The translations under genes and the position numbers were made by a program. A stretch of DNA of 52,617 nucleotides from Multifurca ochricompacta (lineage: Eukaryota; Basidiomycota; Agaricomycetes; Russulales; Russulaceae): contig WTXG01000246.1 of NCBI GenBank assembly GCA_022496185.1, positions 1-52,617 of the forward strand, read 5' to 3'. Position 1 is the first letter of the stretch. The number at the start of each line of letters is the position of its first letter. Of this stretch, positions 45,201-52,617 are shown in pieces. Under the pieces are notes generated by a model. The model worked only from the letters and a program-made list of their open reading frames with translations. It was not told the origin of the DNA and made no database searches.

Positions 45201-45836
45201 AGCACGCGATAATCACGCATTTTGGTCAGTTATGTTTCGTTTACTCGTGCTCGGCGCCCCGGTCTTTAGCTCAACGCTCATTTCGGTCCCACGCAGTGAA
45301 AGTTTCATACACTGCTCGGATGAATGGTTCGCCGCAACTTTGTGCATCAAGTTTGGTTTCATGTGATGCCTTGCACTTTCGTCTCTCCATCTGTGGGATT
45401 CGATCTCGGTGACCCTGAGCTTGGCTACCAGCAGTGCGCCCCTTCCGCGGTAGTGGGTGTGAATTAATTAGGGCAGCTTCCGTACAGTTATCTGTATCAG
45501 AGTATGCATGACTCCATGGCTCCACCCACTGCGGCGTTATGCGCGTTATTATTTGGCCATCATTAGTTGTTCAAATCTATATCCACCACGTTGACATTCC
45601 GTTCTACTTCCCTAGCAAATCATTTCATTCATTCCATCGAATGCGGTCGATATAAAAAAGAAAAAGTATTACCATATTACCGATTTCCATTGGAAATCCA
45701 ACTTGATTTCATTTCCATGATAATTAAACAACAAATCTTCTTTACCGGTCATACACAACTGACTGAATCTACCACTCTATGGCATCTTTTCGTCAATTTA
45801 GATTTCGCCTCGCAGCCGAGGGGGGGGGGGGGGGGA
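45201..45836. other. Convergent intergenic region
   Basis: Between the 3' ends of SYS1 and the formyltransferase gene. No gene seen. A G tract occupies about 45821-45835. Confidence 0.45.
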
Positions 45837-46601
45837 TCAGGTTGGCGGAACTTCATCAAGGACCTTTCGCGTGCCCTCACGATGATTTCCCATTCCGTTC
45901 GATGTAATCGCTCCTCATACGCCTCTAAACTCTCATCCTTTTTGATCTCCACCTCACGCACTATGACCGGTTCCCCTCGATCGACCTCCTTAACCACGCG
46001 ATGCACCATCGCGCCGACTTTTTCAACCTCACCCTTCTGGAAGGCCTCATAGCTGCGCTCTATAGCATGGGCGCCGTCGAAAGCACCGGGCAACGCAGGA
46101 TGCAAGTTGATCACGGTAACTGGTGCTGTTGGCCCACGGGTCGAGGAATCCCTCACTAAAGACGTGCATCCAACCGGCAAGCACGACGATATCTGGACGT
46201 GCCTCGAGACCATCCGCGCGATCTCAACGTCGTAAGTGTCGCGCGTGCGTTTAGGATCCCCTTGAGGTAAGGCTGTAGCGCGAGATAACCCGTCGGGATG
46301 GGTGGGTCGGCTTAGCGGCGCGCGTGAGTCCGTAGGCGGCTTTGCGGTTGGAGATCACGAGGACGATTCCACGTGGGTAACGCGGGCGTATTCTGCGCAT
46401 CGATGAGAGCTTGTAGATTCGTCCCTGCGATGTGGGGGAGGGGAGGGCAGAGGGCGAGTAGCAAATAGGCAATGTTCGTGGGGCGGGTGAGATCTCGATC
46501 TATTTGGGCTACAGACCTGATCCTGATATAAGGACAACTATGCGTCGTCGTCGTCGTTGTTGTTGTTGTTGGTTGTTGGTGTGTTGTGCTGCGTCAGCCA
46601 T
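45837..46601 (-). pseudogene. ADE8: Phosphoribosylglycinamide formyltransferase (GART, ADE8 type), broken by frameshifts
   Basis: The start at 46601 gives a Gln/Arg-rich leader and IVVLISGSG, then an intron, then TNLQALIDAQNTPALP. The protein is then recognisable only by hopping frames: GIVLVISNRKAAYGLTRAAK, PTGYLALQPYLKG, DPKRTRDTYDVEIARMV, LEARPDIVVLAGWMHVFSEG, VTVINLHPALPGAFDGAHAI (formyl-transfer site NLHPALPG) and VLDEVPPT with a stop at 45837. Shifts lie near 46375, 46302, 46258, 46207, 46136 and 45874, mostly one base short, several at G/C runs. Every block is well conserved and no stop interrupts a block, so the decay is recent or the shifts are sequencing errors. The enzyme makes formyl-GAR in purine synthesis, which is essential without external purines. 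Confidence 0.8.
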
Positions 46602-49208
46602 TCGTAGTGTCGTCGTGTCTGGGTGAGCAGGCAGAGCAGAATGATCTATTCTTTATTTATTAATTATATATTAATGAAATCGTGCGCCATGCCGCGGTGC
46701 CGCGGTTCGGTTAATATCACGTGGTTCGTCAAGTCTTTTTTGTTGCTTTTTTGAGCGAGCTTTGAGGGAGACTGAGACTGATTGATTATGAGCTGAGCTG
46801 AGATCTTCCCAACCCAAGGATGACTGTCCTTGTCCTTGTCCTTCTCTTTGAACTAACTCCACCACCATTGCTCTTTTGCCTGGTTTGCCGATATTTTGTG
46901 TGCATCCATAGCTCACAGCTGCATTTCTCTTCAATGAATCCCGTAATGCGCTGATGCCAAGCAAGCTATATATCGCTAATTTCGCCGTGTTCCTGCGTCG
47001 CTGGCAGCTGCTTCGTTCGGAAATTGCAGCTCAGGCATTCGATCCCCGTTTAGTTTGCATTCTCTCCTACTATGTTTGTTTCGTTATACCTCCCTTACTG
47101 CGTTCACGATCTGTGTAGTGGGTTATCGCTTGATCAGAAGATGACGAGGGCTTGATCGCACGCTCCTCGTCCAGGGCAGGGCACCAACATTATATTTTTC
47201 ATATCCTCTACGCGGCTCATATGGTCTCGAATTCCATTGCTGCCTGGCTGTGATCTTTTACTTCCTAACTTTCCTCAGAAGTTTGTGGTCACCCGTGCTG
47301 AGTTTCGATGTTTATAGGGTGGCCAAGTGGCGGCGAGGCGCGATTGGTTATCAGCGCACGTTTGTTTGGGTCTGCTGCTCGAGCATTCCCTCCTTTCTGT
47401 CTGTTATATCCATCCATCACTGTGCATGACCCTCGCGCATGTGCGTTTCGCTACAGTTTCACGGACATCCGTCGGTATGTGGCTCGCTCATCCACTGCCA
47501 CCTCATCGATAGGCTATGCTCCGGTGATTACCTGGCCGCCGTAATCCTCCTATCCTGTAGCAATGTGCGTTTCCAGGATCCTGTCTTCGTTCCGCATGCT
47601 TCGAGGCTCCAAACCGACCGACTGCTGGAGCGCCACACCTCGTTTCGATTTGCCACTATTTTTCCTTTCTTTTTCTTTCTTCTCCTTGCACGTTCTTTTA
47701 AGTTTGACAACTTTTTGACCTATCCATGTATGCTTGATGATACAAGAACTACGCATCTCTGCAGTCTTTATGTGAGTTTTAGGAATGGGGGCATCCGAAC
47801 TTCGACGCCACTGCGGTCATCTGACCTCATGTCTTCCCCTCTCTTTACACCCTTATACCGCGTGGCTGATGTTTTGGATCTCTTATGATGTTCGAGGCGG
47901 CGCAATCGTATCTGCTGTGCAACAGAAAACGTCATATTGTGGTCCACATGCTCACGCCCGTTTTGCTGCGAGGGTGTGTCTTCCTGCAGGTTTTCCTCCT
48001 TCTCCTCCTCCCCAGGTCCCCATTCCCATCCCCTCCCTTCCATATTCTTCTAATGCTTGCCGCGGACTTAACCCGCTCTGACTTTTATCTGAAAAATAAT
48101 AATAAAGGGGATGGTGTTGGGTCTCGGCCATCCGGGCCGATGAAGGTAAACTGCCTTTGGTTACCTCCGCACCCGTTGCAGGCCACGGCATGCATTTTTT
48201 TTTACAGCCCCGCTAGCATCTGTATGGGTCTCGTGGCAGATCCTCGCTTGTCCGCCGTGATTCTAACGGTGAGCATTAACTGTATACATACATTCTCATG
48301 CTTTACCTGCCACTCAGGTTAATATTAGTGAGCACTTAATGGAGTAAGATTTCCATTCAATTTCGCCATATTCCTGGTCCCTAGACCCATTGGAACACGT
48401 TCATGTCCTCATGTCCCTGGTCCCCGGCTGCTTGGTGGTGAGTGGTGAATCTTATAGTTCCCTCTCACATGCATGCACACTTTACCCAACGCCCCCTGAA
48501 TCCAAATTTCCTCGAGATGGGAGTAGAGTGGATAGTAGATTCTCGCTTCTTACTATATATCAACAGGTATCATTAGATTGGGGCTCCGCATGGTATCCCA
48601 TGAACCATGAACCCTGATACAAGTGGATGGTTCATGAACTCCCATCAATGATCATTCAGCTTTTTTCCCCTTCAATACGACTGAAGGCACATCTTGTCAA
48701 AGAGGCGTCTTCTCGGGTACTGGTTTCCCAAAGAATGCGCCTGTCTCACATAGACATCACAGGGTCGGTACCCATGTCGGAACTGCGTCAAGATCCAAAC
48801 GGCGATACGCGAGGTATTCCATATGCTGATATGGGAACAACTCCGCCACATTCAGTCGAAACAATGGTAACTGCGCCCACGAAACTCGTCTGGGAATTCC
48901 CATACTTTCTAAGTTGCCATGAATTCTCTGCGTGTTGATTGATGGACTCTAGAACGTCGTGGCTGACTTACCGATCCGGCATGGTCCTGGAAGGAAGGAA
49001 TGGACGATCAGTGAATAGACCACGCTGTCGTCGCCACCAGTTCCCGCTAGTTGGTTCACGTTGCCAAAATACCGGAATCGTTGGCGCCCCCTCGCACGAG
49101 GTGTCCCGGTTCGCATATAAAGCCCCTTTACCGCGACTCGAGTATGCATTTTCTTCCCCCCCCCCCCCTTTCCCGATTCTCTCTTCCCGTCACACTTGTA
49201 TATGAACC
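46602..49208. other. 2.6-kb divergent intergenic region
   Basis: Between the divergent formyltransferase and BCS1-like genes. A GTT repeat (46550-46580) starts it. Several 60-150-codon frames are open (for example 47439-47888, 48627-48938), but none shows a family motif or an in-frame splice continuation. I see no tRNA or repeat copy. Confidence 0.45.
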
Positions 49209-52200
49209 ATGGAGGCCGTTAAGGGCTTTTTGGCACCGCTTGGTCTCAACACTAGTTCCATCCAAGATACATTGGTGCGTAGCCCATTCTCCATCCTAGG
49301 ATGTGTGACTTGAGCTATCGCCTTGAACAGAAACTGGTCGTCATTGGAGGCACAGTCGAGACTGCTCGGAGGGCTTCAATATCAGCGTGGAACGGATTTG
49401 TGGACTGTTCGTAATATACTCATTTCTCATTAAAGAAAACGTTGTTTCTTGGTTGGCTGAAGCAAAAGTCGTTAGCTTTCTATCTTACCGCACATTTCAG
49501 CCAGGAGGATTACCCATACGATTGGCAAGTCCACTTTATCACCTCAGGCGCGCATGTCCACTCATCGCTGTTGTTCTTTGACAGGTTGATGCACTGGCTT
49601 TCTAAGGTTCGTGACAACCCGGAAGCAATAACTAACCCATGAACTGAACTGCCGTCAATCCCCGCGGAAAACAGCAACCGGCGTGGGGCCGCAGTCGGGA
49701 GTTTGAGATTACAACACGTTCCGTTGGCCGAAATCAGTTAAATCAATCGACGACCGGGGATCTGGATGAGGAGGAAATGGATGAGGAAGACGAGAACGAG
49801 CTGGAACATGGTCGCCGCAAGCGCAAAGTGGCGTTCATGCCTAGTCCTGGTGTGTCACCAGTTCCCGCTCGGCTTTTTCGCACTAGCCCCAACGGAATTT
49901 TTTTTTTTTTTTTTCGCGCTAAGACACGACGCACACTATTTACTACCGCGGTCATTGGCTGAAGGTGAGCCCACCCCCTCCCCCCCCCTCATAATCGCGC
50001 GGATGATCCCAAAAATGGGAGAATGGTTGACGCCGAGCATCTCAGATAACACGGACCCGTCGATACCAGGACTATGGCCACTATTCGGCCCTGAAAATAA
50101 GGTGCGCCGGAGAGCCGCCGAATTACGTTTTCGTTCTCAAAATGGGGGGGGGGGGTATGTTTTATCCAGTGTCGTCGCGCGGAATAACGACATCCTCAAG
50201 CGGCTCGTGCTAGAGGCAAAGCGTGAATATGAGAAGGACGCCGAGCACCGCGTGCACATTTTCATGGCAGACACGTAAGGGCGCAATTCCACATTCGGTG
50301 ATATGATAATAAAACTCGTTCATTGCCAGGACGTATGCATGCTGGAGATGGAATGGTGCACGCCAGAAGCGTCCCATGAACTCGATAGTTCTGGAACCGG
50401 CCGTCAAGGAGATGCTTTTAGCGGATTGCCGAGATTTCCTGCGGTCTGAAGATTGGTACGTCCCATTCCTTTAGAGTTCAATTTGCGAGAGAGGGGGGAG
50501 TGTTTACATGTGGTTTTTTATGCAGGTACGCTGAAAGGGGTGGGTTCATGTTCATTAAACGTCGTTGCAACGTAAAGGGGGTTCCAGATGCTTACGATCC
50601 TATTCCGGGTTAAGGGATACCCTTCCGACGTGGCTATCTGCTACACGGCGTTCCGGGGAGGTACGTGCATGCCCCGAATGATCTTTGAGGGGCTCTCCTC
50701 CTCACAATAAACAAGCCCACTGACGTCATCCTCAAAAGTGGCAAGACTTCACTCATTCATTCGCTCGCTGGCGAACTTGGACTGGACATTTATGTTGTCA
50801 GTCTTTCATCGAAAGGGTGCGTATTCGGTTCCTCTACTCCCCTTTCTTTTTGGTCAGTTCTTCCGGTTAATTTCGGGTGTGGGGAAAAAAAAAAAAAAAA
50901 ATAGAATGAGTGATAATACATTAACGACATTAATGGGAAACGTCCCATCACGGTGAGTTGAATCCCCGAAAGTAAATGAAAAGGGGGAGAGGGGGGCTGT
51001 GTGATTCTCAGACGCTTTTCATCTTATAGATGCATATTGCTCTTAGAAGATTTGGACGCCGCATTCACACGCGGCATCAGTCGTGATTCTACGTCAACGG
51101 GTGCCCCAACAGCGCCCACCAAGGCGGCAGCTGAAGCCAATGATGGCTCGACTCTCAGTCTCAGTGGCCTCCTGAATAGTCTCGATGGGGTAGCGGCTGC
51201 CGAAGGCCGGTGCGTCTCCTTTTTTCGGTTTTTCCCCCTCCTTCCCCTCCCCACGCTCCCACGCTCCCCCTCCCTCCTCCGCCGCCTCCCCCACCCCACC
51301 CAAACCGTTTCGGCTAATTGCCTTTTTATTATTATTATTTATCATCATCAGGCTTCTTTTCGCTACGACCAATCATATCGAACGTCTCGATCCTGCACTG
51401 AGCAGACCCGGACGTATGGACGTTTGGGTCAATTTCACCAACGCGACCAAGTGGCAGGCGGAGGGCATCTTCAAATGTTTCTTCCCATCCAGACCGTCTG
51501 AATCTTCTTCGTCTTCTTCTTCTTCTCCCTCCTCCTCCTCCTCCCCATCTTCCTCTTCCTCAGCATTGCCATCAACATCGTCCTTGTTATTATCGACGTC
51601 TAGTGGTGACACCTCACAAAAGAATCCCCCTGGATCCAGGCGCAAGGCTTCGGCGCATGCCGTACCCATTCTGGAAGAGGCGGAAATTGCCCAGCTCGCC
51701 AAGCGCTTTGCTGATGCGATCCCTGAGGGCGAGATGAGTGTACGGCCCGGTTTTTTTTTTGGGCATAGATCCGTTTTCAGGGCCTAGTTCTCACGCCGGG
51801 ATTACCACTTAGGTCGCTGGTCTGCAAGGATATCTACTCAAGAATAAGACACGCCCACGTGAATGCGTAGAAGAAGTCGGCGAATGGTGAGCTTTCTTCT
51901 ATTTCTGAGGGGGGGGGGGGGGGGAGATGGGGAGAGAGAGGGAACAAAATTCCCCATTTTGATGCCGACGGGGAGCTGACGTTTTTTACCCGCTATAGGA
52001 TACAACAAGAGCGTGAGGCGAGAGCCCGGATCAAGCGGGAGAAAGAGGAGGTGAGCGAATTCGTCCCGCCGCCAACCATAAAGAAAGAATAAAAAAAGTC
52101 TAATCGTGTATCTTAGCGTGAGGCAAGAGAGAGAAAGGAGGTATGATATAGCCCTTTTTTTTTTTCTTGCTAGAACCTGTCAATGGCGGCTAATACGAAC

Positions 52201-52617
52201 CTTCGCGAAGGCGGACGAGTTGGCGCGTAAAGAGGTTCGTCATATATTTTTTAAACTTCAGCCCCCTTCTCTCCCATCTTTTAAATTAAATGTCTGATTT
52301 GGTCTTTTTCTGACTTTTTTCTTTCCACAGAGGGAAGAGCGGGACATACGAGAGGTACAGTTCATTTGCCCTGGTTCGTTGGTTCTGATAAATTGAGTTC
52401 TGACAATGAGATTTCATATATATAAGCGAGTAGAAGGAGAAGCCAGAGAGGTACGTACGTAGCACATAAACCCATTTTCGTCCTCTCTTTTTGTTCTTTT
52501 TGTTTCTTTTGTTTTTTTTTTTTTTTTTTTTTTAAATAATTTCACGGCCCGCGCTAATTTTACTCTTGGATCAGCGACTGGCAAAGAAGGCACTGAAGAA
52601 GAGATCAAGGGGGATGT
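49209..52617 (+). CDS. BCS1-like AAA ATPase (mitochondrial), partial at right edge
   Basis: Starts at 49209 ([20 protein letters not shown]). The BCS1 N-terminal domain follows: [31 protein letters not shown], then a charged linker ([19 protein letters not shown]), [20 protein letters not shown] and [19 protein letters not shown]. Walker A GVPG|SGKTS is rebuilt across an intron, with [11 protein letters not shown] before it and [20 protein letters not shown] after. Walker B is [14 protein letters not shown], and [20 protein letters not shown] holds the sensor/arginine-finger region. A Ser-rich insert of about 35 residues (around 51503-51600) follows FKCFFPSRP. Then come [20 protein letters not shown] and a charged, probably coiled tail ([14 protein letters not shown]) cut by many tiny exons that runs past 52617. 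Bcs1 inserts the Rieske protein into complex III. Fungi also have several BCS1-like paralogues of unknown job, so orthology is not claimed. Confidence 0.85.

Noticed and set aside
47308..48938. Candidate gene in the 46.6-49.2 kb gap
   Set aside because: Frames have no shared motifs, no in-frame intron joins and no paralogue here.

Overview
This window looks like nuclear DNA of a filamentous basidiomycete, probably an agaricomycete. Genes are cut by many short introns (about 45-90 bases, GT..AG, often with T-rich acceptors), intergenic spaces are short, and the gene set is fungal. Exon joins below were built by hand by matching reading frame, splice signals and remembered family sequence. Gene ends are therefore firmer than some internal junctions.

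Left third (1-17 kb): an FMP52-type oxidoreductase (-), a secreted GH5 glucanase (-), a 502-bp non-autonomous hAT-type DNA transposon with clean 8-bp target duplications, a secreted class 3 lipase (+) and a cytochrome P450 (-). Three copies of one dispersed non-coding repeat lie at about 0.77-1.76 kb (inverted), 8.94-9.89 kb and 12.69-13.18 kb.

Middle (17-33 kb): an accessory region rich in secreted products. Three tandem paralogues on the minus strand encode small secreted proteins of a family with no function I can assign. Each has a signal peptide, then a dibasic site, then a conserved 'TNA.R..RG.P.LPP' block. Two more lipase paralogues follow (-), after a 4.9-kb stretch with no gene I can defend. 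Including the first lipase, six of the window's genes are recent-looking secreted paralogues.

Right third (33-52.6 kb): conserved housekeeping genes. These are a mitochondrial carrier (+), an ETT1/Nro1-type gene (-), an STE13/DAP2-type dipeptidyl aminopeptidase (-) head-to-head with SYS1 (+), a phosphoribosylglycinamide formyltransferase gene (-) broken by about six small frame shifts, and a BCS1-like AAA ATPase (+) running off the right edge. Several of these carry long Ser-, Gln- or Asp-rich insertions.

The most notable points are the secreted-protein triplet, the hAT-type element, an 11-nt micro-exon in the P450 haem loop, the frameshifted purine gene, the missing GT donor in SYS1 intron 1, and the large number of long G/C homopolymers.
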